44,765 nt of DNA. Source: an uncultured bacterium. GTDB lineage: Bacteria; Planctomycetota; UBA1135; UBA2386. How positions within the stretch are numbered: position 1 is the first letter of the stretch; every line of letters starts with the position of its first letter. The notes under the pieces are model-generated. The model made no database searches, had not been told where the DNA came from, and saw nothing but the letters and a program-made list of their open reading frames with translations. The position numbers were made by a program, and so were the translations under genes. Shown here in pieces: positions 8,903 to 16,948 of the stretch. The DNA lies in assembly GCA_937906475.1 (NCBI GenBank), contig CALCZA010000141.1:1-44765 (forward strand). Direction: 5' to 3'.

Positions 8903-9727
8903 TCACCCTGCGTATGGGCGCAGCAGCTTGGCGATTCGACGGTGCACTGCCGGGGTCGCCGCAATCGTTGCGGTGTGCTCGATAAGCAGATTCTTCACCG
9001 GAAAGACGGCCCTGCCGTGCCAATCGGTGAACTTCACGCCAGCCTCGACCGCCACCAACCCGGCAGCAGCAAAGTCCCAAAGACGGCCCTGCTGCTGCAC
9101 ATTGCCATCGAGCCGGCCCATGACCACGTCCGCCAGCTGTGTAACCGTGCTCCCGAGTGTGCGGATGCGGGCACCCTGCGACTGCAACCGCGGCAAGAAC
9201 TTCATCTCTTTTTGGCCCCGGAACCACTGGCAGCCAACGATCGCACCATCATCAAAACGGCCGGCGGGCGCGGTGATTCGGCGGTTATTGCGCCAACATC
9301 CAGTTCCGTGCACGGCCGTGAATAGGCCGCCGTCAGGCGCACAGTGGATCGCCGCGAGCATCGGTTGGCCACGGAACAACAAAGCTACCGAGACCGCGAA
9401 GTGCGGCAATCCCCGAGAGAAATTGGACGTCCCGTCGATCGGATCGACGACCCACAGCCAATCGTTGTCGATGGCGGTGGCGTCACTCTCTTCACCGAGG
9501 AACCCTGCTTCGGGCAGCAACCGCAGCAATTCGCGCCGCAAACGCTTCTCGCTGCGCACGTCGATGGCGGTGACGAAGTCTCCAACTGCCTTACGCTGCA
9601 CATCGCTCGGTCGCAAACGGGATTGCGCCCGGGCGACCTGATCGGCGATCAACTGGACGACAGTAGTCAGTTGCGCGCGCAATCGCTGCGCCTGCTTGGC
9701 AGCGACCATTTGGACAGCGGAAGTCAT
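8903..9727 (-). CDS. Inositol-monophosphatase-family phosphatase
   Basis: This 274-residue enzyme is the usual length for the IMPase/SuhB/CysQ superfamily of Mg2+-dependent phosphomonoesterases. It starts at ATG 9727. The metal-binding motifs are present in order: 'GEESDA' (about 75-80), 'VVDPIDGTSNF' (about 92-102) and 'WDFAAAGLVAVEAG' (about 215-228). The substrate (inositol phosphate, PAP, histidinol phosphate or fructose bisphosphate) cannot be fixed from the motifs. The N-terminal helix is long and Gln/Ala-rich. It is divergent from the lipoprotein gene at 9775 and stands alone on its strand. Confidence 0.88.
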   Translation of the reverse strand: MTSAVQMVAAKQAQRLRAQLTTVVQLIADQVARAQSRLRPSDVQRKAVGDFVTAIDVRSEKRLRRELLRLLPEAGFLGEESDATAIDNDWLWVVDPIDGTSNFSRGLPHFAVSVALLFRGQPMLAAIHCAPDGGLFTAVHGTGCWRNNRRITAPAGRFDDGAIVGCQWFRGQKEMKFLPRLQSQGARIRTLGSTVTQLADVVMGRLDGNVQQQGRLWDFAAAGLVAVEAGVKFTDWHGRAVFPVKNLLIEHTATIAATPAVHRRIAKLLRPYAG

Positions 9728-9774
9728 ACCGGGAATCGTGCCGGATCGACGGCGTTGACGGAAGCACCAGAATC

Positions 9775-11154
9775 ATGCGTGCAGCAGGCCGGTTGTTCGC
9801 CTACACCAATATGTCGATGACAGTTCGCGGCGGTGCGACGAAATCGTGGTGGTGGATCGCACTCCTACTTGCAGGCTGTGTGCAACATCGCGACCAGCAA
9901 CCGGGTGGCACCTTTGGCCGCTACAGGAGTGATCTCTTCGTCGAACGCGTTGCGCCTGACGCAGCGCCTGCATCTGGCCTCGAGACACCTGCATCTGGCC
10001 TCGAGACATCTGCAATCGGGATCGCCAACTCCCTGGTGGCCAGCACCGGCGGGGTGGCGACTAAGGTGCCCGCCGAGAATCGCCGCGCCACGTCGGTCGA
10101 GGCCACCCCAGAGCAAGGCGGTCCTTCGGCACTGACGGCACCAACTTCAGCATCGATAACGCCCGCCAAGTCACAACCGGTCGAAGCCAGCGCAGTGAAC
10201 CGCGGTCGCAGCGAACGCGATCTTCGCAACGCCTTCGCCAACGCAGACCAGAAGGCGATCACGCAAGCTGCGCTAGACCTTGCCGGCTTCCTCGTACAAC
10301 AAGAACGCCACTTCGATGCGCTGTTCGTCGTCGACGCGGCGCTGCAACGACAGCACACCTTACCGTTGCGACTGGCGCGCGCTGGACTGCTACGCGACGT
10401 TGCACGTTGTGACCTAGCGGCCGTCGAACTGCAAGCAGTCGTGCGGCAACTCGGCGCCGAGAAGGTTTCGCCAGCGACCTTATTTGACCTGGTTCAGGCC
10501 GAGTGGGTTGCTGGTCAGAGCGAAGGTGCTGCGGCAACGCTGCGCAGCATCCAGACGGCACACGCCGGCGATGCGTGGTTGCGTGATCATGCAATCGACA
10601 TGTCAGAATGGGATCGCAAGATTCGCGATGTCGCACCGGGCAGGGATCCGCTCGCCAACGGCGAACTACGCGACCTGTTCGCACTGCTGCGCGCGGCACC
10701 CGAAGCCGCCGCTCGATTGAGGATGCTGAACACGCTCGCTGCAGAGCCGAAGTCACGCGCAATAGAACCTGACGACCTCGACACGCGCCGTCACATTCGG
10801 GTGCGCGCGATCGCGATAGCGTGCGCCGATGAGTCGACCGCTGTGCGTGCGCGCGCGGTGTATTTGGCGGCCGCCAATCTAATGACCGACGAGACCTTCT
10901 GGCAGGTCGCGCTAACCGACGCAGCACCATTGGTGCGACGATTCGCCGCCACCGGAGCCGCCCAGCAACTCGGGCGTGAGGTCGCTCCCATATTGCTAGA
11001 AGCCATCTCTCGCGAGCAAGACGCAGAGACCTTCCAGTCGCTGCATGCGGCACTCGCAAAAGCACTCTCAGTTACCGCGCCGGCGTGCAACGCCAAATCC
11101 GTAGCGGGTCGCAGCCAGGCGATCGCTCACTGGAAATCACAATGCGAACAATGA
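9775..11154 (+). CDS. Lipoprotein with C-terminal HEAT-like helices
   Basis: The reading frame gives 459 residues from ATG 9775. In-frame ATGs at 9811 and 9817 are possible, and the last gives the most typical lipoprotein signal (MTVRGGATKSWWWIALLLAGC). The lipobox is LLAGC, so the mature protein should be a membrane-anchored lipoprotein. About 120 residues of low-complexity Ala/Thr/Ser sequence follow, including a duplicated ASGLETP unit, then a helical TPR-like region (about 140-260) and HEAT-like helices (about 330-440, 'RVRAIAIACADESTAVRARAVYLAAA'). No enzyme motif is seen. It overlaps the next lipoprotein gene by 4 to 13 bases, so they probably work together. Confidence 0.75.
   Translation: MRAAGRLFAYTNMSMTVRGGATKSWWWIALLLAGCVQHRDQQPGGTFGRYRSDLFVERVAPDAAPASGLETPASGLETSAIGIANSLVASTGGVATKVPAENRRATSVEATPEQGGPSALTAPTSASITPAKSQPVEASAVNRGRSERDLRNAFANADQKAITQAALDLAGFLVQQERHFDALFVVDAALQRQHTLPLRLARAGLLRDVARCDLAAVELQAVVRQLGAEKVSPATLFDLVQAEWVAGQSEGAAATLRSIQTAHAGDAWLRDHAIDMSEWDRKIRDVAPGRDPLANGELRDLFALLRAAPEAAARLRMLNTLAAEPKSRAIEPDDLDTRRHIRVRAIAIACADESTAVRARAVYLAAANLMTDETFWQVALTDAAPLVRRFAATGAAQQLGREVAPILLEAISREQDAETFQSLHAALAKALSVTAPACNAKSVAGRSQAIAHWKSQCEQ
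9967..10008 (+). repeat. 21-bp tandem duplication inside the lipoprotein gene
   Basis: Two perfect copies of a 21-base unit (CCTGCATCTGGCCTCGAGAC plus A), followed by a partial third copy. The repeat is in frame and encodes two ASGLET-type heptapeptides in the linker after the lipobox, so its copy number may vary without breaking the gene. Confidence 0.9.
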
Positions 11155-12326
11155 TGCACATGATCGGCTGCTGCGTGGCAGTCGCCGCGGCAGGGATGCT
11201 GCCGAGTTGCTCTGTCGCCGTTGGGTTGACCAGCGGCGAACTACTCGAAGAACTTGATGAGATCGTTCGGGTCGACAGCACAGATAAGAGCGATCGCCAG
11301 ATCGCTTACGCTGAGCGCGCCCGCGTCTCGAGTTGGTATATGCACAATGCGCTGCTGATCCCGGTGCGCGGGCCAGCGGCGTGGCTGTTTGGCCGACGCA
11401 CGGAAATGGCCATCGAAAACCCCCGCCAGCATGTCCAGGAATTGCTCGAGGAACTACCTGACGAGACTGGTGGCGACTTGCCCGTCAGCGCCGCCGCTAT
11501 CAGTCGGCTCGGCTGGCTGGCAGAACTGGATCGCAACGCGCAAACGCGCATCATCGCCATCGATGGCTTAGCTCGCATCAGCCAGCAACTGTCGCTCAAG
11601 CCATTCGAAGGTTCCGCCAGCAACCTAAGCACATCCATTGACTTGGATGTGCTATCGCTGGCGCGGAACGGCATCCGCACCTCGCGCCCTTCAGCGCGCG
11701 GCGAAGCCAGCGGCACGCTTGAGCCATACCGCATTGCATTGGCGCAAATCTCATCGGCGCCGCTGCCTCGCTGGGACGATCGTCTGATGTTAATTGAAGA
11801 CCTCGGTCAATTGCTCGCGAGCGAGACCGATGCTCGCGCGCGCCCGTGGCTGACGGCGGCGCTTGAGCAGGCGATCCAACACTGTGTGCGAGGCGTCTTG
11901 CTCGGCACGATCAAGGATCGTGACAACCGCTCGATCGAGGTGCGCTTGTGCGCCATGGAACAGATCCGCAGGCTCGGAGGTCCACGCTCGGTGCCGTTGA
12001 TGCTCGCTACGATGGCGGCCAGCCCGCAAGAACGGGTCGCAGGTCTATCGTGGTTCGACCCGGACCCCCTGATCCAGTTGCGCCTAATCCACTATTGCGG
12101 CCAACTGTCCGGCGATCTCTCTGAAGCCGTCGTACGCCTGCCCGGCCGCCAGGATTGGGAAGCAACGACGCCGACCGAGTTCCTGGCTCGCACGGTGCTG
12201 TCCGAGCGCGACTACTACTCGAAACTGCGCATTCCTGCGATCGTGGCGCTTAGTTGGAGCCTTGGTCGCCAGAAAATTGACCCGGACCCAGCCTGGGTTC
12301 GCAAGTGGAACGAGGAGCGCCGCTAG
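11142..12326 (+). CDS. Lipoprotein, helical-repeat-rich, unknown function
   Basis: This is a 394-residue protein from ATG 11142. ATG 11151, which overlaps the previous stop as ATGA, is equally plausible. The N-terminus 'MIGCCVAVAAAGMLPSCSV' is a lipoprotein signal with lipobox LPSC. The mature part is mostly alpha-helical with recurring RARPWL and RLCAMEQIRRLGG stretches that look like HEAT or similar helical repeats. It contains no catalytic motif I recognise. Tight coupling to the preceding lipoprotein suggests a shared envelope function. A helical 'QRIAYAERARVSSWYMHNALLIP' type stretch near residues 50-75 could be membrane-associated. Confidence 0.7.
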   Translation: MRTMMHMIGCCVAVAAAGMLPSCSVAVGLTSGELLEELDEIVRVDSTDKSDRQIAYAERARVSSWYMHNALLIPVRGPAAWLFGRRTEMAIENPRQHVQELLEELPDETGGDLPVSAAAISRLGWLAELDRNAQTRIIAIDGLARISQQLSLKPFEGSASNLSTSIDLDVLSLARNGIRTSRPSARGEASGTLEPYRIALAQISSAPLPRWDDRLMLIEDLGQLLASETDARARPWLTAALEQAIQHCVRGVLLGTIKDRDNRSIEVRLCAMEQIRRLGGPRSVPLMLATMAASPQERVAGLSWFDPDPLIQLRLIHYCGQLSGDLSEAVVRLPGRQDWEATTPTEFLARTVLSERDYYSKLRIPAIVALSWSLGRQKIDPDPAWVRKWNEERR

Positions 12327-12359
12327 CATGATGAAGTCCAGCACGATCAGGACTTTGGC

Positions 12360-12938
12360 ATGAGCAACGGTCTGCAAACACACTGGTGCGACGAGGTCCT
12401 CGCCTATAATGGCAGTCAGCTACGAGCACATTGGTTGCTCGACCGCTTTGGCTTGGTGGGGGACGCGGTCGTCGCCTTCCGCGGGCCTTGCAACGTCATC
12501 AGCGACGAGGTTGCCGACCTTGAAGATCTCGATGGTCCCGGCATTGCGGCCGATGACATGGTGCATTTCGTCTGGGAGTCATTCACGACAACCGACCTTT
12601 TGCTCGCGGTTCACCGACAGCGGTTATTCGCCGCTCAGGTTCGTGAAGTGGTGCAGCAACTAGCACCAAGTTCACAACTGAGCCGAACTGGCGATGACCT
12701 TTACGTTGGAGGCGGGAAATTGTCGATCTCGATTGCTACGGTCAGCCCAGTCAGCGCCTTGATGCACTTCGCAGTAAACGCACAACCCGGCGGCGCGCCC
12801 GTCGCGATTGCCAGCCTCCAAGAACTCGGTATCGAACCGAGCGTCTTCGCGCTTGCGGTGCTGCAACGCATTAGCGACGAGCAAGCGTCGATCGAAGTGG
12901 CCCGCGCCAAAGTTCGCGGCAAGGGTGAATGGCGATGA
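12360..12938 (+). CDS. DUF366 family protein
   Basis: This 192-residue protein is close to full length for DUF366 (COG2029), a family of small conserved proteins of unknown function found in archaea and bacteria. Family-typical stretches are 'YNGSQLRAHWLLDRFGLVGDAVVAFRGPCNV' early on (cited in parts), 'EVADLEDLDGPGIAADDMVHFVWE', and 'LLLAVHRQRLFAAQVRE'. It is soluble, without signal peptide or membrane segment. Its stop codon lies inside the start region of the next gene (flippase-like), with ATGA at 12935, which implies co-translation and perhaps a shared role. Assignment rests on remembered family patterns and not on a search. Confidence 0.75.
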   Translation: MSNGLQTHWCDEVLAYNGSQLRAHWLLDRFGLVGDAVVAFRGPCNVISDEVADLEDLDGPGIAADDMVHFVWESFTTTDLLLAVHRQRLFAAQVREVVQQLAPSSQLSRTGDDLYVGGGKLSISIATVSPVSALMHFAVNAQPGGAPVAIASLQELGIEPSVFALAVLQRISDEQASIEVARAKVRGKGEWR

Positions 12939-14185
12939 ACAAGCACGTCATCTCGCTGATCAAGGCAGCACTGCTGACACTGATGCTCTGGTGGGTCTTC
13001 ACCTCCATCAACTTCCACGACCGCATCACGTACAAGACTGACGCGACGAGCAAGGACGTCATCGCCGAGGTGGTGATTACGATCCAGGGTCACTGGCAAC
13101 ACAGACCCATCAAATACACCATCAACGAACCGGGTAGCGCTGCCGACGAAGGCACCAAGATCGCTCTTCCGGGCCAGCAGGACGATGGGCGATTCCTGGA
13201 AGTCGCACCTGGCATCTTCAGCTATTGGAGCAACCTCGATCCGATGTTGTTCGTGCTTGGCGCGCTCTGCTACTTCCTCACCGTAATCATCGCTGGCATC
13301 CGGTGGTGGTGGTTGCTGCGCGTAATTGGCACCGATGTGTCGCTGTTCGAGACGCTGCGCTTCACGTGGATCGGAGTCTTCTTCAACGCCGTCATGCTAG
13401 GTTCGACCGGCGGCGACGTGATCAAGGCGCTCTACATTATGAAGCGCTGTCCGGGCCATCGGGTTCAGGTGCTTGTTTCGGTAGGCGTCGACCGCATCCT
13501 CGGCCTTGGTTCGCTGGCGCTACTCGGTGCGTTCGCGGTGCTGTTCGCCATCGATGACTTCCCGAAGATCGCGCTCGGCATCTGGGGCGTCATCGCCGCA
13601 GTCGGCTTGATCGGCTTGATCTCCTTTAGCAAACGACTGCGAGACCGTCTCCGCCTGAAGGCTCTTCTGAATCGCGTGCCGGCCAGGTTCCGCGGCAAAC
13701 TGCAGATGGTCGACCAGGCGATCTTTTTCTACCGCGACCAGCGCTCCATGCTGATCGGCAGCCTGGCGCTCGGCATCGCCAACCATGTGTTGTCGGTTTG
13801 CTGCGTGGTCCTGATCGGCATGGCTATCGGTGTTGGCATGCCGGTGTTCGAATACTTCGTGCTAGTCCCGGTCATCAACATCGCGTCGGCGGTGCCCATC
13901 GCTCCGAACGGTTGGGGCATCGGCGAAACGATGTATGGGCACCTGTTTGGCACCCATGGTGCGCAGCACATGGCTGATTCGGTTGGTGCGTTCCAGGCGA
14001 TGTATACGCGTGGCGTCGCGCTATCGGTGCTGTACCGGACGGTGCTGACAGGCTTCAGTCTGCTCGCTGGCGTGCTGGTATTCTTCGAGAAGGATCGCGT
14101 TACGCAGGAAGACATCGATCGTGAGGTGGCGACGGAGGAGCAGGAGAAGGGAGATGCTGCCGGGGGGCCGGGCGCAACTGAGTAG
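12935..14185 (+). CDS. UPF0104 / LPG-synthase-TM flippase-like membrane protein
   Basis: This is a 416-residue integral membrane protein. ATG 12935 overlaps the upstream stop as ATGA; ATG 12929 is the alternative. After one N-terminal helix and a periplasmic-type loop of about 80 residues there are seven or so further helices. Family features are 'GIRWWWLLRVIG', 'TWIGVFFNAVMLGSTGGDVIKALY', and 'SAVPIAPNGWGIGETMYGHLF', as in the membrane domain shared with MprF-type lysyl-phosphatidylglycerol synthases and the UPF0104 group. No aminoacyl-transferase domain is attached, so lipid flipping or glycolipid handling is the likelier role. The C-terminal tail is acidic and cytoplasmic. Confidence 0.82.
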   Translation: MNKHVISLIKAALLTLMLWWVFTSINFHDRITYKTDATSKDVIAEVVITIQGHWQHRPIKYTINEPGSAADEGTKIALPGQQDDGRFLEVAPGIFSYWSNLDPMLFVLGALCYFLTVIIAGIRWWWLLRVIGTDVSLFETLRFTWIGVFFNAVMLGSTGGDVIKALYIMKRCPGHRVQVLVSVGVDRILGLGSLALLGAFAVLFAIDDFPKIALGIWGVIAAVGLIGLISFSKRLRDRLRLKALLNRVPARFRGKLQMVDQAIFFYRDQRSMLIGSLALGIANHVLSVCCVVLIGMAIGVGMPVFEYFVLVPVINIASAVPIAPNGWGIGETMYGHLFGTHGAQHMADSVGAFQAMYTRGVALSVLYRTVLTGFSLLAGVLVFFEKDRVTQEDIDREVATEEQEKGDAAGGPGATE

Positions 14186-14275
14186 CCTGGTCGCCGTCTG
14201 CTGCACGGATCCCACGCGGCAAGCGGTAGGTCCCAGTGGATCGAGAATGACCCTGCGGGTAGGCTCTTCGGCCAA

Positions 14276-15178
14276 ATGACGCTGCTAGTAGTTGGTTCCA
14301 CCGCTTTCGACACCATCGAGACCCCGTTCGGCAAAGCCGAAAAGTGTCTCGGCGGCTCGTCGACTTACTTTGGACTCGCCGCCCGCCTGTTCACGCCTGT
14401 GCAACTCGTCAGCGTTGTCGGCGAGGACTTCCCTGCTGAACACAAGCAACTGCTGGCCGATCGCGACATCGATCTGGCTGGTCTAGAGATCAAGCCCGGC
14501 AAGACGTTCTCTTGGCATGGCCGCTATTCAGCGGACATGAACAACCGCGACACGATCGACGTGCAACTCAACACGTTTGGCGACTTCGAGCCAAAGGTGC
14601 CGGAGAGCTACCGCGACACGCCATTCGTTTTTCTGGCCAATGGCTCGCCAGCGACGCAAGCGTCCGTCGTCGATCAGATGACCGACCCGCGCTTCGTCGT
14701 CGCCGATACGATGGACCTGTGGATTGACAACGACCGCGATGGATTGCTGGCGTTGTTGAAACGCATCGATGGCCTAATCGTCAACGATAGCGAAGTGAAG
14801 TCGCTAACCGGCGAGAGCAACCTGATTGCAGCCGGCAAGGCAGCGCTCAAGCTCGGCCCCACGATGGTCATCGTCAAGAAGGGCGAGCACGGCTGCTTCG
14901 TGTTCTCCAACTACTTCCACTACGCGCTGCCGGCCTACCCAACCGAGACGGTCGTCGACCCGACCGGTGCAGGCGACAGCTTCGCCGGCGGCTTCATGGG
15001 CTACCTGGCAAACTGCGACATCATCAGCCTGGCCAACATGCAGCGTGCCGTTGCGTATGGCACGGTGACCGCAAGCCTCAACGTCGAAGGCTTTGGCGTC
15101 GACTGCCTTGCCAACACCGACCGCGCCACGGTCGAGCGTCGCTACCAGGAACTGATGCAGTTCGTCTCGGGCGTCTAG
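14276..15178 (+). CDS. PfkB/ribokinase-family sugar kinase
   Basis: This 300-residue protein is a standard length for the PfkB family, which phosphorylates sugars or nucleosides with ATP. The N-terminal 'LVVGSTAFDTIETPFG' and 'LGGSSTYFGLAARLF' match the first family signature. The second, 'DPTGAGDSFAGGFMGYL' (about 232-248), contains the anion hole and the catalytic Asp of GAGD. The 'IVNDSEVKSLTG' segment is also typical. The substrate cannot be inferred. The gene begins 90 bases after the flippase-like gene, possibly in the same transcription unit. The next gene is convergent. Confidence 0.88.
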   Translation: MTLLVVGSTAFDTIETPFGKAEKCLGGSSTYFGLAARLFTPVQLVSVVGEDFPAEHKQLLADRDIDLAGLEIKPGKTFSWHGRYSADMNNRDTIDVQLNTFGDFEPKVPESYRDTPFVFLANGSPATQASVVDQMTDPRFVVADTMDLWIDNDRDGLLALLKRIDGLIVNDSEVKSLTGESNLIAAGKAALKLGPTMVIVKKGEHGCFVFSNYFHYALPAYPTETVVDPTGAGDSFAGGFMGYLANCDIISLANMQRAVAYGTVTASLNVEGFGVDCLANTDRATVERRYQELMQFVSGV

Positions 15179-15197
15179 GCAGCCGCAGGCATCGTAG

Positions 15198-16781
15198 CTA
15201 CTGCAGCTGCACCAACACCGGCGAGCTCAACTGCAAACCGGTACTGGCAAAGCTCAGACCCTGCACGATCATCGTGAACCCTGCGAACCCACCCGGGTTC
15301 GGGTTTGGACTCGACACCGTCGCATACCCAAAGCTGTCCGTGGTCGTAGCACCGAATGTGAGTATTGGCGCGGTCAAGAACATGTCCTGCCAGCTGTTCG
15401 GCCCCAAACTCAACGGCGCGACCGTCACTGGCAGCGAGGTCGCCAGCGACGAGGGGAATGCAGGTCCCGCAGACAGCAGTGCCAGTAACGGCATGCCAGG
15501 TTCGCCATAAAAGTCGACTTCCCAGTTACTCTGCATCCCTGCTGGGGGAAGGGCGCCAAAGTCGCCCTGATCGGCCAAGAACGGCTGTGGTAATGGCGGC
15601 ACCTCGACCAAGCAAAGCCCCAACAAAGAAGGCTGGTCATTCGCGATGTCCAACTGAACGCCGAGCCACGAGCCATCCGCGGCAACGCCCGCAGTTGTGC
15701 TGCCGCAAACTACGCCGCCAAGAACCGCGACTTCACCACCATTCTTCGACGAGAAGAGGGTTCCGCCATACTGCGGCGTTTCCGTGCAGAAGATCATGTT
15801 CGGTTCGGGCATGAAGTTGCCGCTAGCGTCGGGGTAGGCGGGCAGCCACGTGCCGCCGGCTGGATCGAACGCGAGCCCACCTGTCTTGCCGTAGCCCGAT
15901 GACTGCAAGGCTTGCCCCAAGCGATCAAACGCAGACGCCTGCTGAACCCACTGACGAATCGATGGCGAGCCACTGGCCAGAGTTTCGTTGAGCAAGATTC
16001 GGGTTGAGTTCGGCGCAAAGCCACCGACATTGCCGTTGGCGTCGTAGGTGATGTCCGACGCATCGATCTTGCAGATGGCACCATCTTCGGCAAATGTCGG
16101 CGACCCAGGGATGCCATGAACCCAGTGACCGCCATCCGATGGCGAGTAGTAGAGGTCGCCGCTCGCTGCTTGCAGCAAAGCACCAGCTCCGACCGACGTG
16201 CCGGCCTGCTGCTGGCCGGCCGCGTGCAACAACTGTCCCGGAGCGATGAACCACTGCGAGTCACCGTTCGGCAGCAAGCGAACCCAGTCAGAGGGCTCAA
16301 TCAAGTATGGGATGCCGCCGCCGACGAAGACTTCAAAGTTCGCCGGCGAGACCGGAACACCAAACCGCACGCTGAAGAAGATCTTGTCCCAGGTGATTGC
16401 GTGGCGATCGGCGTGACGCACAAACACACCGCCTAAGCCAATGGGCTCTGCATAGGTGCTCTTCCAGTCGCGCAACTTCAGAAAGTTGCCATTGAAGTCG
16501 CCATCGCCGAGATAGCAATGCATCGCCGTCGCAGGCATCAAGGTGCGCGCTATGGATCCGGCAGGGTTCGGCAGCGTCAGGGTGAAGTCGTATTCGGTGA
16601 GCTGGGTGATCGCGCCGCCAGGCCGTTCGTTGGCGACATCACGACTGACGAACGGGTGACTGCCGGTAAACAGCATCGCCGGCAATTGGGCGGTCGCGAC
16701 ACCAACGAGCGCCGGCACGGCCAGCAATCGCAGGCTTGCGGTCTTCGAGTTAGCCGCCGCAAATCGCCAAACCGCGGACAT
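15198..16781 (-). CDS. Secreted protein of unknown function, beta-rich
   Basis: This is a 527-residue protein. ATG 16781 (or ATG 16787) is chosen because the frame upstream lacks signal-peptide character, whereas from here there is a basic N-terminus and a hydrophobic core 'LRLLAVPALVGVATAQL' ending near residue 37. The mature part is rich in Gly, Pro, Asn and aromatic residues and reads as beta-sheet. It contains 'LGDGDFNGNFLKLRDW' and 'ICKIDASDITYDANGNVGGF', with many Asp/Asn that could bind calcium. The C-terminal 100 residues (PLALLSAGP to LSSPVLVQLQ) resemble a repeated C-terminal module of exported planctomycete proteins. I know no function for it. It is divergent from the aldehyde dehydrogenase. 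Confidence 0.7.
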   Translation of the reverse strand: MSAVWRFAAANSKTASLRLLAVPALVGVATAQLPAMLFTGSHPFVSRDVANERPGGAITQLTEYDFTLTLPNPAGSIARTLMPATAMHCYLGDGDFNGNFLKLRDWKSTYAEPIGLGGVFVRHADRHAITWDKIFFSVRFGVPVSPANFEVFVGGGIPYLIEPSDWVRLLPNGDSQWFIAPGQLLHAAGQQQAGTSVGAGALLQAASGDLYYSPSDGGHWVHGIPGSPTFAEDGAICKIDASDITYDANGNVGGFAPNSTRILLNETLASGSPSIRQWVQQASAFDRLGQALQSSGYGKTGGLAFDPAGGTWLPAYPDASGNFMPEPNMIFCTETPQYGGTLFSSKNGGEVAVLGGVVCGSTTAGVAADGSWLGVQLDIANDQPSLLGLCLVEVPPLPQPFLADQGDFGALPPAGMQSNWEVDFYGEPGMPLLALLSAGPAFPSSLATSLPVTVAPLSLGPNSWQDMFLTAPILTFGATTTDSFGYATVSSPNPNPGGFAGFTMIVQGLSFASTGLQLSSPVLVQLQ

Positions 16782-16948
16782 GGTCATACGGCCACAATAC
16801 AGACTATTTGCCCGTTGGTGGCTTACCTCGCCGACCGCAAACGACACCACGGGGCCGCCCCGAAAGACCGACAATCGACCTTCAGGTTGCCGCAAGGCAT
16901 CTAGCGGAGGTGAATCCCACTGCCTTGGTCGCTATCGTGTTCGCCCCG

